From Corynebacterium kalinowskii (GTDB taxonomy: Bacteria; Actinomycetota; Actinomycetes; Mycobacteriales; Mycobacteriaceae), in contig NZ_CP046452.1 in the NCBI RefSeq assembly GCF_009734385.1, positions 620,001 through 684,000 on the forward strand: a stretch of DNA of 64,000 bases. The letters are read 5' to 3'. Below the pieces are notes generated by a model that did not search any database, had not been told where the DNA came from, and saw nothing but the letters and a program-made list of their open reading frames with translations. A program made the translations under genes and the position numbers. Below are positions 43,922-52,378 of this stretch, one piece after another; position 1 is the stretch's first letter, and the number at the start of each line of letters is the position of its first letter.

Positions 43922-45701
43922 ACAGATGGCGAAGACCCCACTACCCGCTCGCAGAGCGTTTGTCGAAAAGATTTCCTACGACGCCGAAGCCTTGAAGGAT
44001 ATTGAGAAAGTAACAGGTGATCTCCGCAAATACTTGCTCGAGTATCCGACCGTGTACGTGATCTCGATGAGAGAGGATGGCGGATATCGAGTTTATGTCG
44101 GGGAAACAAACTCGATCATCCAAAGAACAAAACAGCATCTCGAAGGGGATACCAGCGCACGCCATTCCCGCAGGGAGGCTTGGCGTGCCTTCAAATCAGC
44201 AGATGGCACCGAGCTTTACATCATTGGGCATTCTCTGTTTAACAAGTCACTTACTTTGGACGTCGAAAACAGACTGATGCAGTATTTACCTAGCAACGCT
44301 GCCGTCAAATCAGCGGATGAGAATTCGGTGTTCGCCGAGAATGCACGTACCAACGCACAAGGTGAGTACTTTACGAAGGAACACCTTGAAGAGTCATTCC
44401 ATCAGATTTGGAACAAGCTTCATAAGCTGGATAGCGAACTCTTCCCGACTGAGAAGATCATCCGCGAGTCAGCGCTATTCAAAGCTTCGCCTTTCCACAC
44501 GCTGACCGCGGAACAGCTTGATGCGAAATACGAGATCATTGAATCAGTAATTGAACAGTTCAAGATGGCTGAAGATCCGCGTTTGATCTTGGTTTCAGGA
44601 GCCGCAGGTACAGGAAAAACTGTGCTGCTAAGCAGCCTATTTTATGATTTAGCCCAAGATTTGCCGGAAGTAGAAGCCCAACTCGGCCGAACCAAGCTCA
44701 ACACCTATTTGTTAGTTAACCACGACGAACAGGTCAAGGTGTACGAGCAAGTAGCTGAGAAACTAGGCCTTTCAAGCTCGAAAGCTCCGCGAGTTTTTAA
44801 GCCGACATCGTTCATTAATAATCATGACCCGAATGACCCTGTCGATGTGGTTCTTATCGATGAAGCACATCTGCTATGGACTCAAGGTAAGCAGTCATAT
44901 CGAGGGAAAAATCATCTAAAGGATGTTCTTGATAGAGCCAAAGTAGTTGTCGCGGTGTTTGATCCGGATCAGATATTGGCAGCTAACCAGATCTGGGAAC
45001 CTCAAGAACTCGCATGGATGCATGAACGTGCAAATAGTCGAATTGAACTGCAGATGCAGATGCGAATGCTGGCATCTGAGGAAACAACGGAATGGATCAG
45101 GAAATTCGTCCACGAGGGAACCATTGATCCGATTCCGTCCGATGAAGGTTATGAGATTCGAGTTTTTGACGATCCGAGCGACCTCCATAACGCAATCTCG
45201 GAGAAAGCCTCCAGTGTGGAGCAAGGCTTATCTAGGCTGTTGGCCACGTACGACTGGAAGTTCTCCAGTGGCAGTAAACCTGAAAGCGGAGAGCCCTGGA
45301 TGGTTCAAATTGGAGACTTCGTACTACCGTGGAATAACCAGCAGAAGTTCGTATTTCCGCGTGGTTCGGTTGAAAAGGATGCTAGCTGGGCTGAAAAACC
45401 ACAAACAATCAATGAAGTGGGATCGACCTTTACTATCCAAGGTTTCGATTTGAACTATGCGGGCGTAATCATTGGGCCATCTGTGAAATACCGCGATGGA
45501 AAGGTGAATTTCGACCCTGCTTCAAGTCAGAATCCAAATGTTCGGAATAAGCGCACACTGGCTGATGGTTCAAAGCAGTCTTTTGCGGAGCTACTCCTCC
45601 AGAATCAGTTGAACGTCTTGTTAACTCGTGGAGTTCACGGACTCTATCTCTTCGCGACTGATCCTGAGCTGCAAAGCCGGTTGAAGGAAGCGATTCGCTA
45701 A
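43908..45701 (+). CDS. GIY-YIG nuclease fused to Schlafen-type (DUF2075) helicase
   Basis: A 597-residue fusion. The N-terminal GIY-YIG domain is at ~45-130: VYVIS, YVGE (~63), Arg ~73, and a later Glu in LDVENRL (~120). A linker follows, then the DUF2075/SLFN-group-3 helicase domain with Walker A GAAGTGKT (~231-238), Walker B LIDEAH (~316-321), QMRM (~368) and the C-terminal LLTRGVHGLYLF. Nuclease plus helicase suggests ATP-driven cutting of nucleic acid. ATG 43908 is used; ATG 43926 is an alternative. Pairing with a MazG-like enzyme suggests phage defence through nucleic-acid cleavage and nucleotide control, which is inference. Confidence 0.85.
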   Translation: MTGSKQMAKTPLPARRAFVEKISYDAEALKDIEKVTGDLRKYLLEYPTVYVISMREDGGYRVYVGETNSIIQRTKQHLEGDTSARHSRREAWRAFKSADGTELYIIGHSLFNKSLTLDVENRLMQYLPSNAAVKSADENSVFAENARTNAQGEYFTKEHLEESFHQIWNKLHKLDSELFPTEKIIRESALFKASPFHTLTAEQLDAKYEIIESVIEQFKMAEDPRLILVSGAAGTGKTVLLSSLFYDLAQDLPEVEAQLGRTKLNTYLLVNHDEQVKVYEQVAEKLGLSSSKAPRVFKPTSFINNHDPNDPVDVVLIDEAHLLWTQGKQSYRGKNHLKDVLDRAKVVVAVFDPDQILAANQIWEPQELAWMHERANSRIELQMQMRMLASEETTEWIRKFVHEGTIDPIPSDEGYEIRVFDDPSDLHNAISEKASSVEQGLSRLLATYDWKFSSGSKPESGEPWMVQIGDFVLPWNNQQKFVFPRGSVEKDASWAEKPQTINEVGSTFTIQGFDLNYAGVIIGPSVKYRDGKVNFDPASSQNPNVRNKRTLADGSKQSFAELLLQNQLNVLLTRGVHGLYLFATDPELQSRLKEAIR

Positions 45702-45807
45702 TCCCTACCCCCAACCTTCACCCTCAGCCTGCGAACTTAGGCTACCCATACAAAGATCAGGATTCGCATCAATTGCAACAGCCTTATGTGAAACGGAGAT
45801 CTTCGCA

Positions 45808-46827
45808 ATGAACTTGATCAAGCCCATCGTCGCCCTAACTGCTTCCGCTGCCTTGCTCACTGCCTGCGCTGAACCTGCTGCTGAAAAGAGCACGGAAACC
45901 AAAGCAAACACTGAAAAGGCCAAGATCACGGTCTACACCTCCGAGCCAGAGGCCAAGGTGGATGAGATCAACAAGGCATTCATGGCGAAGAACCCGAACA
46001 TCCAGGTTGAGGTGTTCCGTGCCGGCACTGGCGATCTGAATGCGCGCATCGAATCCGAGAAGAAGACCGGCAAGGTTGGAGCCGACATCCTGTGGGCTGC
46101 CGACGCCCCAACTTTCGAGACCTATGCGAAGGCAGGCGACCTCGCCAAGCTTGAGAAGCTGGACACCAAGTCAGTAAAGAGCGAAGCCAAGGATCCCAAC
46201 GGCTTCTATGTGGGCACCCGTTTCATCCCTACCGTGATCGCCTACAACACCAAGGACATCACTGATGCACCGAAGTCGTGGGCTGACCTGACCGATCCGA
46301 AGTACCTGGACAAGCTGGTCCTCCCGGACCCAGCGGTCTCTGGTGCCGCTGCGTTCAACGCCGCTGCCTGGAAGAATGATCCTGCTCTGGGTGAGGAGTG
46401 GATCAAGAAGCTTGGTGAGAACAAGCCGATGATCGCAAAGTCCAATGGTCCGGCTTCCCAGGAGATCGCTAGCGGTTCCCGCCCAGTTGGCATCGTGGTG
46501 GACTACCTGGTCCGCGATCTCGCAGTGAAGGGTTCGCCTATCGCTGTGGCTTACCCAACTGAGGGCGCACCGTACATCACTGAGCCAGCGGGCATCTTCA
46601 AGGATTCCGCTAACCAGGATGCCGCGACCAAGTACCTCGAATACCTGATCTCCAAAGAAGGCCAGGAACTTGCCGTGAAGCAGAACTACCTGCCGGTTCG
46701 CGAGGATGCCGGTTCCCCGAAGGACGCCCCAGCCCTGAAGGACATCAAATTGATGAAGCAGGACATGGAAAAGATCACCGCTGACAAGAAGGCTGCCACG
46801 GCTGCATTCCAGGACGCAATGAAGTGA
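45808..46827 (+). CDS. ABC importer binding lipoprotein (iron/thiamine/phosphonate-type)
   Basis: A 339-residue extracellular binding protein with a lipobox LLTAC (~16-20) after its signal peptide. The core AKITVYTSEPEAKVDEIN (~37) and FIPTVIAYNTKDI belong to the bacterial binding-protein group that includes FbpA, ThiB and 2-aminoethylphosphonate proteins. No tyrosine pair typical for iron can be fixed by eye, so the substrate is open. GGAG precedes the ATG. The next gene begins within its stop (GTGA). Confidence 0.85.
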   Translation: MNLIKPIVALTASAALLTACAEPAAEKSTETKANTEKAKITVYTSEPEAKVDEINKAFMAKNPNIQVEVFRAGTGDLNARIESEKKTGKVGADILWAADAPTFETYAKAGDLAKLEKLDTKSVKSEAKDPNGFYVGTRFIPTVIAYNTKDITDAPKSWADLTDPKYLDKLVLPDPAVSGAAAFNAAAWKNDPALGEEWIKKLGENKPMIAKSNGPASQEIASGSRPVGIVVDYLVRDLAVKGSPIAVAYPTEGAPYITEPAGIFKDSANQDAATKYLEYLISKEGQELAVKQNYLPVREDAGSPKDAPALKDIKLMKQDMEKITADKKAATAAFQDAMK

Positions 46828-48413
46828 CTTCCGTTCGACTTATGAGGATGGGCCTCTGGCTCATCCTCATTGGACTCTTTCTCGCGCCACTCGGCCTAGT
46901 GGTTTCCCTAGCAATGGGCGGGAATCAAATCCCGGTCCTGCTGGAACAAGGAATCGGCACGGCCACGTGGAACTCTGCGTACACCACTGTCCTAGCGAGT
47001 GTGGGGGCAGTGGTCGTCGGCACGCTGGCGGCACTCATGCTGGAACGCACCGACATCCGCGGCGCCAAAGCCCTCCGATTGTTGGTGCTGAGCCCGCTGT
47101 TGGTGCCGCCCTTCATCGGGGCGATCGCGTGGATGCAGCTGTTCGGCCCGCGGCAGGGCGTGAACAGCTGGTTCGACCGCGAAATCTGGAACGTCTACGG
47201 GCCCGATGGGGTAGTGGTCCTGATGATCCTGCACTCCTATCCAGTGGTGTACATGGTGATCGCAAGCGCTCTCAAGCACATTCCCGGCGACATGGAACAC
47301 GCCGCCCGCATCTCCGGGGCCAGCACGTGGACCGCGATGCGCACCGTGACGCTGCCACTGCTGCGCTCCGCGATCCTCAGTGTCTTCACGCTGACGGCGG
47401 TAGCGAACCTTGCCGACTTCGGCATCCCCGCGATTCTCGGCTCCCCAGAACGCTTCGAGACACTCGCCACCATGATCTACCGCTTCATGGATTCCGGCAC
47501 CGTGACTAACCCGCTCCAGGTGGTATCCACGGTCGGCGTTGTACTGCTGTTGCTCGGCATTGCGGCAGTGATCTGCGATTATGTGGTGTCGCTGTGGGCG
47601 TCGACAAGCGTTGGGGACGGCGCAACCCAGCGCTACCCACTCGGGCGAGCACGTGGCTTAACGACGGCCCTGGCCTGGTTACTCGGCCTAGTGGTCACAC
47701 TCGCGCCGCTGGTGGGACTCGGATACCGATCCCTGCTGCCTGCGCCGGGCGTGCCTTTTACCTGGTCAACGATTTCCTTGGACAACTTCGAGCTGGCGCT
47801 GGGCAACCCGCGGGTGATCGAAGGCTTTAGCAATTCGGCGCTCCTGGCCTGCGGTGCGGCTGTGCTGTGCGGCGTGCTGGGCTGGCTCGCCGGCATTCTG
47901 GTCACGCGGACGAGGCACTGGTCGAACACGGCGATGAGCCTGGTGATTTTGCTGCCGACGGCGCTGCCCGGACTCATCATTGGCGTGGGCTGGCTGATCC
48001 TGGGCCGATACACCGGCACGTACAACACACGCTGGATAATTCTCGGCGCGTACGTCTGCGCGTTCACCGCGCTGGTGCTGCAAGCGGTGCGCGCTCCATT
48101 GCAGCAAACACCGTTGGCGGTGGAGGAGGCTGCCCGGATCTCCGGAGCCTCCCAATTACGTTCTTTGCTGGACACCACCGGCCGGATGGCACTGCCCGCA
48201 GCGCTCTCTGGGGCAGTGTTGGTGCTGGTTACCGCAGTGCGTGAGCTGACTATTTCGGTTCTGCTGGTTGCGCCGGGGACCACGACGCTCGGCGTCCAAG
48301 TGTTCAACCTCCAGATGGCTGGCGACTACAACCAAGCCAGCGCACTGTCGTTGCTGTTTGTGCTCATTGGTGTGCTTGCCCTGGGCTTAACTTTGAGGGA
48401 GAAGGTCTCTTGA
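46824..48413 (+). CDS. ABC importer permease with two fused channel domains
   Basis: A 529-residue protein with about twelve membrane segments and two EAA-type loops (EHAARISGASTWTAM ~155 and EEAARISGASQLRSLL ~433). One chain therefore supplies both halves of the channel, as in FbpB/ThiP. It starts GTG within the binding-protein stop and ends overlapping the ATPase gene. Confidence 0.9.
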   Translation: MTSVRLMRMGLWLILIGLFLAPLGLVVSLAMGGNQIPVLLEQGIGTATWNSAYTTVLASVGAVVVGTLAALMLERTDIRGAKALRLLVLSPLLVPPFIGAIAWMQLFGPRQGVNSWFDREIWNVYGPDGVVVLMILHSYPVVYMVIASALKHIPGDMEHAARISGASTWTAMRTVTLPLLRSAILSVFTLTAVANLADFGIPAILGSPERFETLATMIYRFMDSGTVTNPLQVVSTVGVVLLLLGIAAVICDYVVSLWASTSVGDGATQRYPLGRARGLTTALAWLLGLVVTLAPLVGLGYRSLLPAPGVPFTWSTISLDNFELALGNPRVIEGFSNSALLACGAAVLCGVLGWLAGILVTRTRHWSNTAMSLVILLPTALPGLIIGVGWLILGRYTGTYNTRWIILGAYVCAFTALVLQAVRAPLQQTPLAVEEAARISGASQLRSLLDTTGRMALPAALSGAVLVLVTAVRELTISVLLVAPGTTTLGVQVFNLQMAGDYNQASALSLLFVLIGVLALGLTLREKVS

Positions 48414-49324
48414 TCTCATTGACTGACGTGTCCGTGACATTCCCAGATGGCACGGTGGGGCTGTCCGATATTTCGCTCGACGTCGCGCCCGGCGAGTTCA
48501 TCTGCCTGGTCGGCCCCTCCGGTTCCGGCAAAACGACGCTCCTGCGCACCATCGCCGGCTTCATCTCGCCATCCTCCGGGGCGCTATCAATCGCTGGTGC
48601 TGCGATGGACGGCGTGCCACCGGAAAAGCGCGGCCTCGGCATGGTGTTTCAGCAGCACGCGGTGTGGCCGCACATGAACGTGTTCGAGAACGTGGCGTAT
48701 CCGTTGCGTCGCACCGGAGCATTCAGCGCCGAGGCAGTCTCTGAGGCCCTGTCCTTGGTCGGGTTGGACGGATTCGAAAAGCGCTCGCCGGCGAGCCTGT
48801 CCGGCGGCCAGCGACAGCGCGTGGCATTGGCCCGTGCGGTGGTGGCCAACCCGCGCGTGCTGCTTCTCGACGAAGCACTGTCCGCATTGGACGAGCCGCT
48901 GCGTGATGCTTTGCGACGCGACATCTTGGCTTTGGTTCGGCGGCAGGGCCTGACCACTGTGCACGTCACCCACGACCGTTCGGAAGCATTGGCACTGGCC
49001 GATAGGGTAGTGGTGCTTTCCGATGGCGAGGTTCAACAGATCGGATCGCCGCAGGAGATCTTAACCAGACCTGCTTCCGCCTTAGTAGCTTCGTTCATGG
49101 GGGACGCCACGGTACTTCCCTCTGGGGAAGCAGTGATGCCTGCGGATGTGGTTCTATCTGCTGTTGGTTCACGTCGGGGCATAGTTCAATCCGTGCTTTT
49201 CGAGCGCACCGGGTACTCGATAACCGTGCTTTCCGAGGGGCTGACGTTTAGAGCTTTCACTTCAGAGCGGGTGTCAATCGGGGACGAAGTCGGGTTGGAA
49301 TTTCAGCGGGTGATGGGGTTTTAG
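48410..49324 (+). CDS. ABC importer ATPase
   Basis: A 304-residue ATPase. Walker A GPSGSGKTT (~35), signature LSGGQRQRVALAR (~130), Walker B VLLLDEALSALD (~150) and switch HVTHDRSEA (~184). About 80 C-terminal residues form the TOBE-like domain usual in Fbp/Pot/Ugp importers. The start codon is TTG, overlapping the permease stop by four bases. The operon ends in a hairpin at 49358. Confidence 0.92.
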   Translation: MISLTDVSVTFPDGTVGLSDISLDVAPGEFICLVGPSGSGKTTLLRTIAGFISPSSGALSIAGAAMDGVPPEKRGLGMVFQQHAVWPHMNVFENVAYPLRRTGAFSAEAVSEALSLVGLDGFEKRSPASLSGGQRQRVALARAVVANPRVLLLDEALSALDEPLRDALRRDILALVRRQGLTTVHVTHDRSEALALADRVVVLSDGEVQQIGSPQEILTRPASALVASFMGDATVLPSGEAVMPADVVLSAVGSRRGIVQSVLFERTGYSITVLSEGLTFRAFTSERVSIGDEVGLEFQRVMGF

Positions 49325-49357
49325 GGTTCGGTCTCCGAGGGGCGCTTTGTGTGAAGA

Positions 49358-49395
49358 CCGCGGAGGAACCTCATCATTGATGGGCTCCTCCGCGG
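49358..49395. terminator. Hairpin between convergent operons
   Basis: CCGCGGAGGA pairs with TCCTCCGCGG (49358-49367 with 49386-49395), and the 18-base loop can pair further (CATCA/TGATG). It has no clear T run on either side, so terminator function is likely from position but not certain. Confidence 0.6.
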
Positions 49396-49409
49396 CCGAA
49401 GTCCTCGCC

Positions 49410-50747
49410 CTACGACAACTTAGATGCCAAGTCGTCCAACACTTCGAACGTGATGTCCAAACCACGTTCCAGTTCTTCCTTGGTTGTGACCAGAGGAGGA
49501 GTGATATGAACACGGTTAAAGTGGGTGAACGGCCACAGTCCCTTTTCTTTACAGGCGACGGTGAAATCTGTCATTGGCTTTGCTGCCGGTCCTGAAGCGT
49601 TAAACGGGACGAGTGGATCTTTGGTTTCCTTGGAAGACACGAGCTCGATCGCCCAGAAGAAGCCCAAGCCTCTCACTTCGCCAACGAGCGGGTTCCTTGA
49701 TGCGAATTCTTCGAGGCGTGGCCTAATCACAGCGTCGGCCAGTTCGTTCACGTGCTCCAAAACTCGTTCTTCTTCGAAAATCTTGAATGTTTCTACGCCA
49801 GGGGCGCACGCCAATGGGTGGCCGGAATAGGTAAGCCCGCCTGGGAACACGCGGTTGGTGAAGGTTTGGTAGATCGGGTCGCTGATTACCACACCGCCGA
49901 GTGGAACATAGCCGCTGTTCACGCCCTTTGCGAACGTGATGAGGTCCGGCACAACATCGAAGTGCTCAAAGGCAAACATCTTGCCGGTTCTTCCGAAACC
50001 AGCCATGACTTCGTCAGCAATGTAGAGAATGCCAAATTCGTCGCAAAGCTTGCGGACGCCAGGGAGGAAACCCGGAGGCGGGATTAGGATACCGTTCGTG
50101 CCCACAATCGTTTCCAGGATGATTGCAGAGATTGTGTCCGGCCCCTCCAACTCAATGGTGGCCCGCAGGTGGGCAAGTGCGCGCTCGGTTTCTTGTTCCG
50201 GGGACTCGGCGTAGAACGCAGAACGATAAGGGTACGGTCCGATGAAGTGGACGACAGAACTGTCGCTAGGTTCGTTCGCCCAACGGCGGGGGTCGCCAGT
50301 CAAGCTGATCGCAGTAGAAGTAGCTCCGTGATACGAACGATAAGCGGACAGCACTTTTCGACGCCCAGTGTGCAGTCTCGCCATTCGCACAGCATTTTCG
50401 TTCGCATCCGCGCCACCGTTGGTGAAAAAGACATGCTCGAACCCTTGTGGAGCGGCGTCGCAAATGAGCCGTGCCAGCTCCGAGCGGGTGTCGTTAGCGA
50501 AAGCAGGAGCGACAGTCGCGACAGTTTCTGCTTGGCGCTTGATCGACTCAATCAGGCGCGGGTGCTGGTGACCTAGATTTAGATTGACCAGCTGAGAGGA
50601 AAAATCTAGGTACTTCTTTCCATTGGGATCCCAGAAATGGGCACCGGATCCACCGGCGATCGGAAGAGGAGACACATGGTCCTGTGCGGACCAGGAATGA
50701 AACACATGTGCTCGGTCTGCTTGTACTGCTTGTTCAAAAGTAGACAC
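49410..50747 (-). CDS. Class III omega-amino-acid aminotransferase
   Basis: PLP enzyme of 445 residues. The PLP lysine is in LITFAKGVNSGYVPLGGVV (~266), the D-E-V cofactor pocket in YIADEVMAGFGRTGKMF (~237). This group includes beta-alanine, taurine, GABA and beta-aminoisobutyrate transaminases with pyruvate or 2-oxoglutarate. Directly upstream lies a CoA-acylating semialdehyde dehydrogenase, which would use its product, so beta-alanine or beta-aminoisobutyrate are the most logical substrates. GTG start with AGGAG. Confidence 0.88.
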   Translation of the reverse strand: MSTFEQAVQADRAHVFHSWSAQDHVSPLPIAGGSGAHFWDPNGKKYLDFSSQLVNLNLGHQHPRLIESIKRQAETVATVAPAFANDTRSELARLICDAAPQGFEHVFFTNGGADANENAVRMARLHTGRRKVLSAYRSYHGATSTAISLTGDPRRWANEPSDSSVVHFIGPYPYRSAFYAESPEQETERALAHLRATIELEGPDTISAIILETIVGTNGILIPPPGFLPGVRKLCDEFGILYIADEVMAGFGRTGKMFAFEHFDVVPDLITFAKGVNSGYVPLGGVVISDPIYQTFTNRVFPGGLTYSGHPLACAPGVETFKIFEEERVLEHVNELADAVIRPRLEEFASRNPLVGEVRGLGFFWAIELVSSKETKDPLVPFNASGPAAKPMTDFTVACKEKGLWPFTHFNRVHITPPLVTTKEELERGLDITFEVLDDLASKLS

Positions 50748-50756
50748 GGGATACTC

Positions 50757-52241
50757 CTAATTCGTTGGGAAGCCGAGGCTGATTTGCGTCTCGTTGGCAT
50801 TTGGCCACTTGGTAGTAACTACTTTGCGACGCGTGTAAAAGTTGAAAGACTCTGGGCCATACATGTGAGTGTCGCCGAAGAGGGAATCCTTCCAACCTCC
50901 GAAAGAGAAAGCGCCGATCGGGACTGGGATCGGCACGTTGATGCCAACCATGCCGACTTCGATGCGGAACTCGAACTCTCGGGCGGTCTGCCCATCCCGG
51001 GTGAACACCGCGGTGCCGTTGGCAAATCGGTTGCTGTTGATCAACTCGACAGCCTCATCAAAGGAATCGACTCGGACAACACACAGAACTGGCCCAAAGA
51101 TCTCTTGTTTGTACACTTCCATCGTCGGAGTGACGTTGTCGATGAGCGTTGGTCCAACGAAGAAGCCCTGATCTGGCAGATCAGCTTGTCGGCCATCGCA
51201 GACGAGCGCCGCACCGTCATCATCGGCAGATTGAATGAGTCCAGTGATACGGCTCTTCGCCTCTGCGGTGATCACCGGCCCCATATCGGAAGCGCTATCT
51301 GCGCCTGCCCCGGTCTTCAGCTTCCCGATGCGGGATGCAATCTTCTCCACCAACTCGTCCGCAATGTTGCCCACTGCTACCACGACACTGATAGCCATAC
51401 AACGCTCACCTGCAGATCCAAAACCAGCAGAAATAGCACAGTCTGCAGCGGCTTCTAGATCAGCATCCGGCATCACGATCATGTGGTTCTTAGCGCCGCC
51501 GAGTGCCTGTACTCGCTTACCGTTCTGTGCCGCATTGGCGTAAATCGACTTCGCTACCGGGGTGGACCCGACGAAGGAAATCGCCTTCACACGAGGATCT
51601 TCAATGAGCTGATCCACGACTTCTTTACCACCATGAACCACATTCAATACTCCAGGTGGCAAGCCCGCTTCATGGAAGGCTTCCACGATCCAGTTCGCAG
51701 CGTAAGGGGTGTGTTCACTCGGCTTTAGAATTACTGCATTTCCTGCAGCGATTGCTGTAGTGATCATCCACAGGGGCACCATGGCTGGAAAATTGAACGG
51801 GGTCACACACGAAACGACACCTACTGGTTGCTTGATCTGCTTCACATCGATGCCAGTGGCGGCCTGCTCCAGAAATTCGCCCTTCATGTGGTTCAACAGG
51901 CCAGCACAGAACTCCACATTTTCTAAGCCACGTGCGATCTCACCTGCGGCGTCGTCAAGCGTCTTGCCGTGTTCGCGTGTAATGACTGCTGCGAGCTCAT
52001 CAGACCTACTGCGAATGATCTGTCGCAGGTTAAACATGACCTCTGTGCGTTTGGCCAGTGACGTCTGGCGCCACTGGCCAAACGCATCGTCGGCTGCGGA
52101 AATCGCATCGGAAACCGCCTGGCGGTCCGCACGACACAACTGCCCGAATGCTTCGCCAGTTGAAGGGTTCAACACATCAATCAGGGAATCTTGAGGCTCA
52201 ACCTTGTTGCCCGAAACGATATTTGGGACTAGGGAATTCAT
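50757..52241 (-). CDS. CoA-acylating (methyl)malonate-semialdehyde dehydrogenase
   Basis: Aldehyde dehydrogenase of 494 residues of the MmsA/IolA/BauC group, which oxidises malonate or methylmalonate semialdehyde to acetyl- or propionyl-CoA. The catalytic cysteine is in GFGSAGERCMAISVVV (~285), preceded by LGGAKNHMIVMPDAD, a mark of the MmsA group. ATG 52241 has AAGGAG 4 nt upstream; the open frame extends 29 codons into the promoter region but without signals. It is divergent from the PucR-type regulator gene. Confidence 0.92.
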   Translation of the reverse strand: MNSLVPNIVSGNKVEPQDSLIDVLNPSTGEAFGQLCRADRQAVSDAISAADDAFGQWRQTSLAKRTEVMFNLRQIIRSRSDELAAVITREHGKTLDDAAGEIARGLENVEFCAGLLNHMKGEFLEQAATGIDVKQIKQPVGVVSCVTPFNFPAMVPLWMITTAIAAGNAVILKPSEHTPYAANWIVEAFHEAGLPPGVLNVVHGGKEVVDQLIEDPRVKAISFVGSTPVAKSIYANAAQNGKRVQALGGAKNHMIVMPDADLEAAADCAISAGFGSAGERCMAISVVVAVGNIADELVEKIASRIGKLKTGAGADSASDMGPVITAEAKSRITGLIQSADDDGAALVCDGRQADLPDQGFFVGPTLIDNVTPTMEVYKQEIFGPVLCVVRVDSFDEAVELINSNRFANGTAVFTRDGQTAREFEFRIEVGMVGINVPIPVPIGAFSFGGWKDSLFGDTHMYGPESFNFYTRRKVVTTKWPNANETQISLGFPTN

Positions 52242-52276
52242 GGCACTCCTTAAAGGGACGTAGATTTCGCGGATCG

Positions 52277-52293
52277 GACAGAGTGGCACTGTC
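52277..52293. promoter_or_regulatory. Inverted repeat in the divergent regulator/dehydrogenase promoter
   Basis: GACAG-N7-CTGTC lies between the two divergent starts, a natural place for the PucR-type regulator to bind. No known consensus is matched. Confidence 0.35.
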
Positions 52294-52378
52294 TGATTAA
52301 CTTTGATAATCACAGTCCGGACGCTCAATATCTATGGCAAAATGTCGCCTAAGTCACAGCAGGGTGGACATTGTGTCC

